A stretch of DNA of 20,575 bases from Candidatus Sulfopaludibacter sp. SbA3 (GCA_945900935.1 CAMDKT010000023.1:1-20575), one strand, 5' to 3'. Positions 1-7,384 are shown, counted from the first letter of the stretch. The notes: generated by a model not told the origin, from the sequence alone. Numbers and translations: made by a program.

Positions 1-1231
1 CTTGCGCCTGCCGGCTCATCTGGTCAATACGGTCTTGAATCAGAGACCGCAAGAACTTCGCGTCTTTAATCACAAATTGCCCATTCAGCCGCAGTTTCTC
101 AATCACTTTCCCCGTCAACGGCGGCAGCAGCGCCTTGCTCTTCATTTGCAGCACGCCGGACATGAACGGATCCTTCCCTTTCATGGCCAGCAGCAGCACA
201 TCCTCCAGCCGTCCCGCCGGCATACTGACGTCCAGGGCGATGGTCCGCCGCTGGTCGCCATCCTGCTTCAACACGCTCCCGCTCGTAACGAACGATGTCT
301 TGCCAATCCTCCCGTGCACCGGCTTCAGAACCGTATTTCCGTTCGTCCCGTCCACTTGTACTTCGAACTTCGCGACCAACGGCAACTTGTTGCCCGACGT
401 CTTCAGATAAAAATCCGGAACCGTCGCTTCGCCTTTTGCCAGAAAGTCGTTCAGTTTGCCCTCGAAATGCCCGGTCGAGTTGAGGATGCCTCCGATGGCA
501 GTGAAGACGGCCAGATTCGCGCGATCGAATTTGTAATCGCCATCGAGCGGTGTGTTACCCGGTTCGTCACGGTCCCACGGCCCGAAGTGCCCGTTCGCAA
601 CGACTTCTCCCGGCGGCTTGGCGTTACGAAGTTCGGCCTCGTAGCGCATTGGCGAATTGTTTCCGGCATCGAGCAGGCGGATTCGATGCAACTCAAACTC
701 CAGCGGCACACGCTTCCTGTCCTTTGGCGAAATAGTCAGCTTGGCCTTCGTGATCAGAATCTCACCAATGCGCACATCGGGCGATGCGCCTCCCCCGTCA
801 TTTTTTTTATGCTTAGGCACCTCGCCTTTCGGTGGCAAAACTATCTCCACGCCATCCAGCATCACTGCCGTCACACCCTTATGCGGTTCAAAAAGTTGCC
901 CCAAGTCCAGTTCAAAGCGCATCGTTTGCATCCGCAGTAAAAGATTTGCGTTTTTCTTAAGCAAAACGCCCCGCCCGGTTACCGTGGCCATCACTCCGCG
1001 GCCTTTTGTGAGATACAGTTTCACTGGCGAAAGCGTTGGAATATCAATCCGCAGATCGGCGATCTCAACCTCTGTATGGAAGCGATCACGCAAATACGCC
1101 ACAGCCTGCTCCCGAATATAAGGCTCGATTTTCGACGCATGTTGCTTGGCCAGGAAGTATAACCCCATCCCACACGCCGCGGGGACACCAATCAACGCGG
1201 CCGCGACCACCCATTTGGTTTTGCGCTGCAT
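1..1231 (-). CDS. AsmA-like membrane-anchored protein, 3' end cut by window edge
   Basis: Reading the minus strand from ATG 1231 gives an uninterrupted frame of 410 codons running off the left edge. The protein starts MQRKTKWVVAAALIGVPA, a basic N-terminus followed by one membrane helix (about residues 8-27). A long hydrophilic, beta-rich region follows, with phrases such as LDGVEIVLPP and FEGKLNDF. The last visible residues include DAKFLRSLIQDRIDQMSRQA, resembling the 'F-x-I-Q-x-K-I-x-x-L-S-x-R-x-Q' motif of AsmA/DUF748-type proteins. AsmA-like proteins are envelope proteins of the bridge-like lipid-transfer superfamily, anchored in the inner membrane and extending into the periplasm; function here is inferred by family only. 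A GGAGGAG lies 12 bases before the ATG, long for a Shine-Dalgarno, while TATCCT lies 6 bases before it. The gene is divergent from rpmH. The large plus-strand frame over 2-940 is its shadow. Confidence 0.85.
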   Translation of the reverse strand, partial: MQRKTKWVVAAALIGVPAACGMGLYFLAKQHASKIEPYIREQAVAYLRDRFHTEVEIADLRIDIPTLSPVKLYLTKGRGVMATVTGRGVLLKKNANLLLRMQTMRFELDLGQLFEPHKGVTAVMLDGVEIVLPPKGEVPKHKKNDGGGASPDVRIGEILITKAKLTISPKDRKRVPLEFELHRIRLLDAGNNSPMRYEAELRNAKPPGEVVANGHFGPWDRDEPGNTPLDGDYKFDRANLAVFTAIGGILNSTGHFEGKLNDFLAKGEATVPDFYLKTSGNKLPLVAKFEVQVDGTNGNTVLKPVHGRIGKTSFVTSGSVLKQDGDQRRTIALDVSMPAGRLEDVLLLAMKGKDPFMSGVLQMKSKALLPPLTGKVIEKLRLNGQFVIKDAKFLRSLIQDRIDQMSRQAQ

Positions 1232-1237
1232 GAATGT

Positions 1238-1243
1238 AGGATA
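1238..1243 (-). promoter_or_regulatory. TANNNT -10-like box six bases before the AsmA-like gene start
   Basis: The minus strand reads TATCCT, six bases, then ATG. This is the spacing expected if transcription begins at the start codon. No good -35 hexamer is visible upstream. The call rests on the same arrangement at four other genes in the window. Confidence 0.4.
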
Positions 1244-1252
1244 CTCCTCCAG

Positions 1253-1282
1253 TTGCCCTTTTCCCTCCCAATACCCTATAAT
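1253..1282 (+). promoter_or_regulatory. Sigma70-type promoter of rpmH operon
   Basis: A perfect -10 TATAAT lies at 1277-1282. TTGCCC at 1253-1258 (4 of 6 to consensus) sits 18 bases upstream. The predicted start near 1289 gives a leader of about 58 bases before the rpmH ATG. Confidence 0.6.
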
Positions 1283-1290
1283 CGAGTCTT

Positions 1291-1325
1291 GGACGTACCG
1301 CGTCCGGGGTTAGGCTCCTGCCTGG
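1291..1325 (+). other. Two small hairpins in the rpmH leader
   Basis: GGACG (1291-1295) pairs perfectly with CGTCC (1301-1305) around a 5-base loop, placing a stem at the predicted 5' end of the mRNA. A second stem, AGGC (1312-1315) with GCCT (1320-1323), can be extended by two T-G wobbles. They could stabilise the transcript or regulate it; neither is followed by a U run, so they are not terminators. Confidence 0.35.
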
Positions 1326-1347
1326 CGCCCTAGAATAGGAAAGAGTA

Positions 1348-1524
1348 ATGCCGAAGCGTACATTTCAGCCGAATAACCGTCATCGCGCCAAGACCCACGG
1401 GTTTCGTTCGCGCATGCAAACGAAGAATGGCCGTAACGTCCTGGCCCGCCGCCGGGCGCGGGGCCGTTGGAAGTTGACGGTCAGTGACGAACGCGCCGTC
1501 CGTGCCTCCCACGCCAACGAATAA
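1348..1524 (+). CDS. rpmH: Ribosomal protein bL34
   Basis: This 58-residue, very basic protein opens MPKRTFQPNNRHRAKTHGFR, the near-invariant N-terminus of bL34, followed by R-M-x-T-K-N-G-R-x-V-L-x-R-R-R. bL34 is a component of the large ribosomal subunit. It is slightly longer than the usual 44-50 residues because of the tail TVSDERAVRASHANE. That tail is encoded where the gene overlaps the start of rnpA. AGGAAAGAG at 1337-1345 is a reasonable ribosome binding site. It is the first gene of the rpmH-rnpA-yidD-yidC-jag-mnmE cluster and has a strong TATAAT box upstream. Identity is secure from sequence and order. Confidence 0.97.
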   Translation: MPKRTFQPNNRHRAKTHGFRSRMQTKNGRNVLARRRARGRWKLTVSDERAVRASHANE

Positions 1525-1879
1525 CGGCGAACACCGGTTTACCAAGAACAGTCGGCTGCTGAAGTCTGTTGACTTTCGTAAGGTCTACGACAACGGCAGC
1601 CGTTTTTCTTGTCCCTACTTTGTGGCCTTTCTGTTCCGCCCTCCCGCTACTAATCGTGACGCTGGCCCGCGCATCGGATTCACCATCCCCCGCGCGGTGG
1701 GGAAGGCTGTGATTCGAAACCGGATCCGACGCCGCATTCGGGAGCAGCTCCGCATGCGCTTACAGCAGATTGACCCCGCGCTGGACATCGTCCTGAATCC
1801 TCGCCGCACCGCCGCTGAGGCGCCTTTGGCTGAGTTGACCCGTCAACTCGAAAGGCTGATTGAACGATGCCGGGCTTGA
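1484..1879 (+). CDS. rnpA: Ribonuclease P protein component
   Basis: The 131-residue protein carries the RNase P protein signature: R-x-G-F-T-I-P-R-A-V-G-K-A-V-x-R-N-R-I-R-R-R-I-R-E around residues 67-88, including the RNR motif that contacts the RNA subunit. It assists the catalytic RNA in maturing tRNA 5' ends. The only in-frame starts after the upstream TGA at 1475 are GTG 1484 and GTG 1502, so the gene must overlap rpmH by 41 or 23 bases. The conserved core begins near HRFTKNSRLLKSVDF, so about 15 N-terminal residues are an extension encoded within the overlap. The stop overlaps the yidD start by 13 bases, suggesting translational coupling through the three genes. The exact start is uncertain. 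Confidence 0.95.
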   Translation: MTNAPSVPPTPTNNGEHRFTKNSRLLKSVDFRKVYDNGSRFSCPYFVAFLFRPPATNRDAGPRIGFTIPRAVGKAVIRNRIRRRIREQLRMRLQQIDPALDIVLNPRRTAAEAPLAELTRQLERLIERCRA

Positions 1880-2079
1880 TCGTTTTGAGCCTATTACGGT
1901 TTTATAAGGCGGCCATTTCTCCGTGGCTGCCTTCGGCGTGCCGTTTCCGCCCGACGTGTTCGGAGTACATGATGGCTGCCGTCTCGCGTTACGGCGCTAT
2001 CCGCGGCGTGTGGCTGGGCCTGAAACGGCTCGTCCGCTGCCATCCTTTTCACCAGGGCGGCTACGACCCTGTCCACTGA
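1867..2079 (+). CDS. yidD: Membrane protein insertion efficiency factor YidD
   Basis: This 70-residue protein has the complete YidD pattern: an amphipathic N-terminal helix (LLRFYKAAISPWLP), then C-R-F-x-P-T-C-S-E-Y, then A-x-x-R-Y-G-x-x-x-G and R-C-H-P-F-x-x-G-G-Y-D-P-V. YidD is a peripheral inner-membrane protein that helps YidC and Sec insert membrane proteins. The ATG lies inside the end of rnpA (13-base overlap), and yidC starts 27 bases after the stop, the classic order. Confidence 0.96.
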   Translation: MPGLIVLSLLRFYKAAISPWLPSACRFRPTCSEYMMAAVSRYGAIRGVWLGLKRLVRCHPFHQGGYDPVH

Positions 2080-2106
2080 CTTTGCGACCATTAAGAACTC
2101 TCATAC

Positions 2107-3786
2107 ATGACTGACCCCACAAAAAACCTATCGACGGAGCAACGCCTGCTCCTCGCGTTCGTCCTGATGGGCGGCGTCATTTTTCTCTCGCAATACCTGT
2201 TGCCCAAGCCGCCGCAACCCGTCGCTCAGCAGCAGAAAAAAGCCGCCGAACCGGCCAAGCAGGAGACTCCGGCCGCGACTCCCGCCGCGACTCCGCCAGC
2301 GACTCCCGCCGCGCCCGTCGTCCAAGTGGGCCAAAAGGCCGAGTTTCCGGTATTCGAGAACGACCTCTACAAAGTGAAGTTCTCGAACAAAGGCGCCGTC
2401 GTCATGGAATGGCATTTGAAGAAATTCAAGGACGCCAACGATAAACTCCTCAACCTGGTGAACGACGAAAACGCCACTCAGCTCGGCAGCCGCCCGTTCG
2501 CCTATAATTTCAAGGATCAAAAACCGGCAGCCGATCTCAACGAAAAGCTCTTCGCCGTCTCCCGTAACGCCGACGGTATCGTATTCGACTACAGCGATGG
2601 CACCACCGTGGCCCGCAAATCATTCCGCTTCACGCCCTCCCGCTATTTGGTGGAAGTCGATAGCGCCGTCTCCGAGAAGACCGCCGCGCTCACCCACGCC
2701 CTCATCTGGCGCGGCGGCTTCGGTGACCAGACTGTTCCCAAAGCTTACGCCGCGCAGTTCGCCGTTTACATGCCGCCCACCGATTCTTCGCCCACGACGA
2801 TTGAAAATTCCAAAGCCAGCGATGGCCCCATCGCAAACGCCGGCAGCTATATTTTCGCCGGACTTCAAGATCAGTACTTCGCCGCCGTTGCGCTTCCCAA
2901 GCCCGGACAGACAATCGAACTCACGGCGCTGTCCGATTCGCTCCCCGATCCGCCGAAGTCGACTGATCGCGCTGCTTTCGTTGGTGCCGGACTCAGCATC
3001 ACCGGCCGCAATCAATTCACGATGTTCGTAGGACCCAAGGATCTTGACCTCCTCAGCGAAACGGACAAACGTCTCGTCTCGCTCGTCGATTGGGGCTGGT
3101 TCGGTTGGATCGGCCGCCCGCTGTTTGCGGCGCTGCAATGGCTCGATAGCCATCTGGTTCATAGCTGGGGCTGGTCCATCATCATCCTCACCATCGTCAT
3201 CAACATGGCGCTCATCCCTCTCAAGCTCACCAGCATGAAGTCGATGAAGAAAATGCAGACGCTCCAGCCGGAGATTCAGCGGATTAACGACAAATACAAA
3301 GGCGTAGGCTTCAACGATCCGAAGAAACAGGATCAAAACAAAGAGGTGATGGACCTCTATAACAAACATGGCGTGAACCCGGCGGGCGGCTGCGTTCCGA
3401 TGTTGCTCCAGTTTCCCTTCTTCATTGGGTTCTACAAAGTGCTGAATGTCGCCACTGAACTGCGCGGCACGCCCTGGTTCTGGGTGAAGGATCTAAGCCA
3501 GCCGGAGACCATTCCCATTCGTATCTTGCCGTTACTCATGATCGGCAGCCAGTTCTATCTCCAGAAGATGACTCCCACCAGCGGCATGGACCCCACCCAG
3601 GCGCGCATGATGCTGCTAATGCCGCTGATGATGGGCTTCTTGTTCTATAATGCGTCGAGCGGCTTGGTGTTATACTGGCTTACCGGAAACTTGGTTGGGA
3701 TTGGGCAGCAGTTACTCTTCAACAAGATAATGCCGGCTTCGCCGAGCCCCGCCGCGCAAATCGCAACTAAGAAAAAGGGCAAGTAA
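2107..3786 (+). CDS. yidC: Membrane protein insertase YidC
   Basis: This 559-residue protein is of normal length for a Gram-negative YidC. It has an N-terminal membrane helix (about 14-32), an Ala/Pro-rich linker with ATPA-type repeats (about 45-72), a large periplasmic beta domain (about 80-320), then the conserved insertase core. In the core, S-W-G-W-S-I-I-I-L-T begins TM2, M-K-S-M-K-K-M-Q leads the cytoplasmic hairpin, G-G-C-V-P-M-L-L-Q-F-P is TM3, and S-S-G-L-V-L-Y-W is near the last helix. It inserts membrane proteins with or without SecYEG. Ungapped comparison from memory with E. coli YidC places Asn366 where E. coli has the groove Arg366, an unusual substitution. The basic tail ATKKKGK fits ribosome contact. 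The jag gene follows 5 bases later. Confidence 0.97.
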   Translation: MTDPTKNLSTEQRLLLAFVLMGGVIFLSQYLLPKPPQPVAQQQKKAAEPAKQETPAATPAATPPATPAAPVVQVGQKAEFPVFENDLYKVKFSNKGAVVMEWHLKKFKDANDKLLNLVNDENATQLGSRPFAYNFKDQKPAADLNEKLFAVSRNADGIVFDYSDGTTVARKSFRFTPSRYLVEVDSAVSEKTAALTHALIWRGGFGDQTVPKAYAAQFAVYMPPTDSSPTTIENSKASDGPIANAGSYIFAGLQDQYFAAVALPKPGQTIELTALSDSLPDPPKSTDRAAFVGAGLSITGRNQFTMFVGPKDLDLLSETDKRLVSLVDWGWFGWIGRPLFAALQWLDSHLVHSWGWSIIILTIVINMALIPLKLTSMKSMKKMQTLQPEIQRINDKYKGVGFNDPKKQDQNKEVMDLYNKHGVNPAGGCVPMLLQFPFFIGFYKVLNVATELRGTPWFWVKDLSQPETIPIRILPLLMIGSQFYLQKMTPTSGMDPTQARMMLLMPLMMGFLFYNASSGLVLYWLTGNLVGIGQQLLFNKIMPASPSPAAQIATKKKGK

Positions 3787-3791
3787 ACGCC

Positions 3792-4442
3792 ATGAGCGGT
3801 CTGAAAAAATACACAGTCGAAGAACACGGACCGCGCATTCGGCAGTTTTTGGAGCCGGTCCTGAGCGGCGCGCACTTGGAACTCAAGTTCGAAGTGGTGC
3901 CCGGCCGCAGCCTCCATCCGGAAATCGAAGATCCGCATCTCATGGTGCTGTTCACGGGCCAGGATGTCGATTTGCTGCTCGCCAATAAGGCCGAGCTGAT
4001 GCTCGCGCTGGAGCATCTGACCATCGAGACAATGCGCGTTCCCTCCGATGAGCACGCGCTGATCTGCTTCGACGCCAATGACTTCCGCGTTATGCGCATC
4101 GAGGAATTGCGAATGACGGCGCAGACCGCCGCTGAGCGCGTCATCAAAACCGGCGATCATTTCCAGTTCAATCCGATGACCAGCCGCGAGCGGCGCATCA
4201 TCCATTTGGCCCTTCGCGGCGAAACTCGCGTCAAAAGCGAAAGTTTCGGCATCGGGCCGGTTCGCCAGGTTGTCATTTATCGCGCCGACTTACCCGTTCC
4301 GGCCAACATCGTCCTGAAGCCCGCTCCCCGTCCGCATCGAATGGACGACCCCCGCGATAGCGACCGCGGCGGCGATCGCCGGGATCGACGCGGCCCCGGC
4401 GGCCCCGGCCCACGTCGCGGACCGCGTCCGCGCATGACATAA
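3792..4442 (+). CDS. jag: Jag/KhpB-type KH-R3H RNA-binding protein
   Basis: This 216-residue protein sits directly after yidC, the usual place for Jag (KhpB/EloR). The C-terminal half matches the R3H domain closely: A-x-R-V-I-K-T-G, then N-P-M-T-S-R-E-R-R-I-I-H-L-A-L with the R134-x3-H138 signature, then S-F-G-I-G-P-x-R-Q-V-V-I. The preceding KH domain (about 15-105) is degenerate: the position of the RNA-binding GxxG loop reads A64-N-K-A67. After residue 175 the protein ends in an Arg/Gly/Asp-rich, probably disordered tail with RGPGGPGPRRGPRPR, which may add RNA affinity. Jag proteins bind RNA and in Gram-positive bacteria influence cell elongation and division; the role here is unknown. A 13-base gap separates it from mnmE. 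Confidence 0.9.
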   Translation: MSGLKKYTVEEHGPRIRQFLEPVLSGAHLELKFEVVPGRSLHPEIEDPHLMVLFTGQDVDLLLANKAELMLALEHLTIETMRVPSDEHALICFDANDFRVMRIEELRMTAQTAAERVIKTGDHFQFNPMTSRERRIIHLALRGETRVKSESFGIGPVRQVVIYRADLPVPANIVLKPAPRPHRMDDPRDSDRGGDRRDRRGPGGPGPRRGPRPRMT

Positions 4443-4455
4443 TCGAAGCGCCACC

Positions 4456-5799
4456 GTGGAACCCATCGTAGCCATCGCCACTCCACCCGGCCGCGGCGGA
4501 ATTGGCATCGTTCGTATTTCGGGCCATGAGGCGCGTCGCGTGGCCTCGGCGTTACTCCGGTTTCCCGAGGGCGTTGAATGGGTGCCCCGCCATGCCACGC
4601 TGGCCGAATTGATCGACGATCACGGCGATGTCGTCGATCAGGTTGTGGCCACCTGGTTCGTCGCGCCGCGCAGCTATACGGGCGAGGATGTCGTGGAAGT
4701 CGCCTGCCACGGCGCGCCCGTTGTGCTTCGCTTCTGCGTGGAGCAGGCCTGCCGCCACGGCGCTCGCCTCGCTGAACCCGGCGAGTTCACGCTCCGCGCT
4801 TTCGTCCACGGCCGTATCGATCTGCCCCAGGCCGAAGCCGTCCGCGACCTGATCGACGCCACCACGCTCTATCAGGCCCGCGTTGCCGCCCGCCAAGTGG
4901 ATGGCTCCGTCGCGCTCCTCCTGGCGCCGTTGAAATCCCAGCTTCTCGAACTCATCGCGCTCCTCGAAGCCGGCATCGATTTCGCCGAAGACGATATTTC
5001 CGTCGCGCCCGCGTCCGAAATTCTGCGCCGCCTCGCACCCCTCACTGCCGGCGTTGAACGCCTGGTCCAAAGCTTCTCCTACGGCCGCCTGGTGCATGAC
5101 GGCGTCTCCCTCGCCATCGTCGGCCGCCCAAACGTCGGCAAAAGTTCGCTCTTCAACCGCCTGCTGGAGCAGGACCGCGCCATCGTCACCGACATCCCCG
5201 GCACCACCCGCGACCTCGTCAGCGAAACCGTCGTCCTCGGCGGCGTCCCCATTCGATTCGTCGATACTGCCGGGATTCGCGCCGGAGGCGATCTCGTCGA
5301 ATCGCTCGGTATTGAGCGCTCTCTACAGGCAATGGCCGATGCCGACCTAACCCTCGTCGTCCTCGATTCGTCGACGCCCCTAACCGCCGGTGACCACGAA
5401 ATACTAACCCGCGCCGCCGCGCAGGGCCGTCATCTTATCGTCGCTAACAAAACCGATTTGCCGCTCGCCGCCACAATCCCCGATAACGCCATCGCTCTCT
5501 CGGCAACCACCGGCGCCGGGCTCCGCACGCTTCGCCAATCCATCCTTAACGCCATCGGCCACGCGGCCCAAGCCGAACACGAATTCGCCTTCATCACGTC
5601 CCTGCGGCACGCGCAACTACTCACCGAATGCCTGGGCGGCTTGCGCGCCGCGCGCCTCGCCGTCGAGGAACACATCCCGCATGAGATGATGCTCCTCGAT
5701 CTCTACGGCGCGCTCCATCCGCTGGACGCCATCACCGGCAAGACCACCGCCGACGACATCCTGAACCGCATCTTCTCGACGTTTTGTATCGGGAAGTAA
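4456..5799 (+). CDS. mnmE: tRNA uridine-5-carboxymethylaminomethyl(34) synthesis GTPase
   Basis: This 447-residue protein is full length for MnmE (TrmE). The N-terminal domain starts EPIVAIATPPGRGGIGIVRISG-like (first residues from GTG 4456) and binds the folate cofactor. The helical domain is interrupted by a G domain with P-loop G223-RPNVGKS, switch D246-IPGTTRD, D270-TAG and N331-KTD. The protein ends with the conserved F-C-I-G-K motif, containing the C-terminal cysteine. With MnmG it modifies the wobble uridine (U34) of several tRNAs. The GTG start is preferred because the protein's conserved first residues follow it immediately; no strong ribosome binding site is seen. Its stop is 3 bases from the convergent OsmC-family gene, with no clear terminator between them. 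Confidence 0.97.
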   Translation: MEPIVAIATPPGRGGIGIVRISGHEARRVASALLRFPEGVEWVPRHATLAELIDDHGDVVDQVVATWFVAPRSYTGEDVVEVACHGAPVVLRFCVEQACRHGARLAEPGEFTLRAFVHGRIDLPQAEAVRDLIDATTLYQARVAARQVDGSVALLLAPLKSQLLELIALLEAGIDFAEDDISVAPASEILRRLAPLTAGVERLVQSFSYGRLVHDGVSLAIVGRPNVGKSSLFNRLLEQDRAIVTDIPGTTRDLVSETVVLGGVPIRFVDTAGIRAGGDLVESLGIERSLQAMADADLTLVVLDSSTPLTAGDHEILTRAAAQGRHLIVANKTDLPLAATIPDNAIALSATTGAGLRTLRQSILNAIGHAAQAEHEFAFITSLRHAQLLTECLGGLRAARLAVEEHIPHEMMLLDLYGALHPLDAITGKTTADDILNRIFSTFCIGK

Positions 5800-5802
5800 T
5801 GC

Positions 5803-6234
5803 TTACTCGCCGACCAGCGTCGCCACCAGCGCGATCGGCACCGCAACCAGCGCTTTTGAAACAGGGCAACCCACTTTCGCCTCCGCCGCGATCGTCTGGA
5901 ACTGCTCGTAATCAATATTCGGGACCGCGGCCTCCATCACCAGATCGATGCCTGTGATGGCAAATCCGCCCGCGACCGCCTCCAGTTTCACCGACGCCGT
6001 CGTAGCCACCCGAATCGGCGCAAATCCCGCCGAAGCCAAGGCATGCGAAAACGCCATGGAGTAGCACCCGGCGTGCGCCGCCGCGATCAACTCTTCCGGG
6101 TTCGTCCCCGTGCCGCTCTCAAAGCGAGACTGGAACGAATAAGGGCCGGTGTAGGCACCGCTGCCAAGCGCGACGCTCCCCGTTCCCGACTTCAAATCAC
6201 CACGCCATTCGGCATTCGACTTCCGTACAATCAT
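5803..6234 (-). CDS. OsmC-family hydroperoxide reductase-like protein
   Basis: This 143-residue protein fits the OsmC/Ohr fold: N-terminal beta strands, then N-P-E-E-L-I-A-A-A-H-A-G-C57-Y-S-M and a C-terminal V-G-C123-P-V-S-K-A-L. The two cysteines are those that reduce organic hydroperoxides in the family. The opening (A-E-W-x-G-D-L-K-x-G-x-G) and the Y-S-F-x-S-R-F-E segment are typical of the OsmC branch rather than Ohr, so an osmotic or oxidative stress peroxidase is likely. The start ATG 6234 is preceded at six bases by TAAACT and has only a weak purine stretch, suggesting a leaderless message. It converges on mnmE. Confidence 0.92.
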   Translation of the reverse strand: MIVRKSNAEWRGDLKSGTGSVALGSGAYTGPYSFQSRFESGTGTNPEELIAAAHAGCYSMAFSHALASAGFAPIRVATTASVKLEAVAGGFAITGIDLVMEAAVPNIDYEQFQTIAAEAKVGCPVSKALVAVPIALVATLVGE

Positions 6235-6240
6235 GGTTCA

Positions 6241-6246
6241 AGTTTA
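6241..6246 (-). promoter_or_regulatory. TANNNT -10-like box six bases before the OsmC-family gene
   Basis: The minus strand reads TAAACT, TGAACC, ATG, so transcription would start about at the A of the start codon. No convincing -35 is present. The box lies at the end of the upstream pseudogene. Confidence 0.4.
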
Positions 6247-6249
6247 TCT

Positions 6250-6736
6250 TCAATCTCCCGCCGCCGCCACCCAGCCCTTCAGGCCGTCCAACCGCTCCGC
6301 CCGGATCCAGCCTCCCATGGGCCGTCCGTCCGCAACGCGCAGAATATCGTAATCCAGCGACACACCACCGCCGCGCCGGCGCGCCCCTCCGCTCGCAGAA
6401 CCGCCCCCGCGCGAATCGTGACGACATGCTCGAACGCCTCCAAATCTTCGGGAAACTTCGCGAACAGGTACGGCAGCGCAAAGCCCTTTTCATACCTCGC
6501 GGCACCCATCTTCAATACAGTTTCCAACTGCGCCCAGCCGCCCGCCTGCATCTTTTTCACCAGTTCTGCCGGGCCCGAAGGAGCGTCACGTCCGGCACGC
6601 ACAACGACTGCAATTCCGCCGCATTCCGTTCCCGCGCCACGCCGCGCAGCACCGTCAGGAAGTTCCCAAACGAAACGTCCAAAGCCGATTCATCTCCGGG
6701 AGCCAATCGCCGCCGCCGGCCCGCCGCGTGAATCTT
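6250..6736 (-). pseudogene. Frameshifted SH3-domain-type protein gene
   Basis: Three consecutive minus-strand frames read as one protein. The first (from about 6736) gives LAPGDESALDVSFGNFLTV, RGVARERNAAELQSL and VPDVTLL. The second (about 6580-6360) gives GPAELVKKMQAGGWAQLETVL, ALPYLFAKFPEDLEAFEHVV and TIRAGAVLRAEGRAGAAVV. The third gives SLDYDILRVADGRPMGGWI, RAERLDGLKGWVAAAGD and a TGA at 6252-6250. The layout (an 'LPYxFxxFPEDLEAFEHV' block, then a V-x-L-x-Y-x-x-L ... G-W-I ... G-W-V block) resembles bacterial SH3-like proteins, probably periplasmic. Two frame changes are needed, near 6572-6580 and at a GTGTGT run near 6358-6362. No convincing start or signal peptide is seen. Either the gene is decayed or the assembly has two small indels. 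Confidence 0.6.
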
Positions 6737-7384
6737 CTAACTGATGATCCCATTCCGAATTGCAAACCGCACCAAATCTCCGGTCGAGTGCAGATTGAGC
6801 TTCTCCATCAACCTGCTACGGTGAGCCTCCACAGTGTAGACGCTCAATGTTAGCTGATTCGCAATGTCTTTATTGGTCTTGCCTTCCGCGATCAACTGAA
6901 GCACCTCGCGTTCCCGCGCGGTGAGCAGGTCAATCGGATTGGTAACGTGCTTGCGATAATCGGTCAGCACCGCATCCGCCACCGACGGACTTAGATACGC
7001 CTCGCCGCGTGCCACAGCCCGTACCGCATCGAGCAGCGCATCATCGTCGGCGTCCTTCACCAGATACCCCTTAGCGCCGGCCCGAAGCATCTCTCGCACG
7101 TAAACGGCATCCCGGTGCATGCTCAACGCCAACACGCGGCTCCGCGGTGAGACTTCGGCAACTCGCCTCGTCCCTTCAATCCCATTCAACCCTTCCATGT
7201 TTACATCCATGATCACGACATCCGGCTGCGTCCTCTTCGCCTCCACCGTCGCCTCCAGACCGTTTTTGGCCTCTGCCACCACTTCCATGTCGGGTTGCGC
7301 GCTAAGGATCATGCGGATTCCCTTTCGCACTACCGTATGGTCATCCACTAACAGAATTTTGATGATCCTACCTGGCGTCAGCAT
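6737..7384 (-). CDS. NarL/FixJ-type response regulator
   Basis: The 215-residue protein from ATG 7384 has a receiver domain (acidic pair D14-D15, phospho-acceptor D60 in V-V-I-M-D, Ser in A-L-S-M, Lys in Y-L-V-K-D). A LuxR-type HTH follows (L-T-A-R-E-R-E-V-L-Q-L-I-A-E-G-K-T-N-K-D-I-A and V-E-A-H-R-S-R-L-M-E-K-L). It would bind DNA as a dimer when phosphorylated by the kinase encoded upstream. The frame is open to 7564, but that extension reads through the end of the kinase gene and is not conserved in character, so ATG 7384 is chosen; this leaves a 17-base overlap with the kinase. The pair is divergent from the sulP-dab operon, a plausible but unproven target. Confidence 0.95.
   Translation of the reverse strand: MLTPGRIIKILLVDDHTVVRKGIRMILSAQPDMEVVAEAKNGLEATVEAKRTQPDVVIMDVNMEGLNGIEGTRRVAEVSPRSRVLALSMHRDAVYVREMLRAGAKGYLVKDADDDALLDAVRAVARGEAYLSPSVADAVLTDYRKHVTNPIDLLTAREREVLQLIAEGKTNKDIANQLTLSVYTVEAHRSRLMEKLNLHSTGDLVRFAIRNGIIS

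Noticed and set aside
2..940. 312-codon plus-strand open frame at the left edge
   Set aside because: It is antisense to the AsmA-like gene. Its peptide is low-complexity Arg/Gln/His-rich, while the minus frame gives a membrane anchor and family-like C-terminal motif.
1232..1347. Chromosome origin beside rpmH
   Set aside because: In many bacteria dnaA and oriC adjoin rpmH. Here an AsmA-like gene is adjacent and no DnaA box cluster or AT-rich unwinding region is visible in the 116 bases.
5795..5807. AGTAA-TGC-TTACT palindrome spanning both stop codons of mnmE and the OsmC-family gene
   Set aside because: A five-base, AT-rich stem without a U run is too weak for a bidirectional terminator; it mostly reflects two convergent TAA stops.
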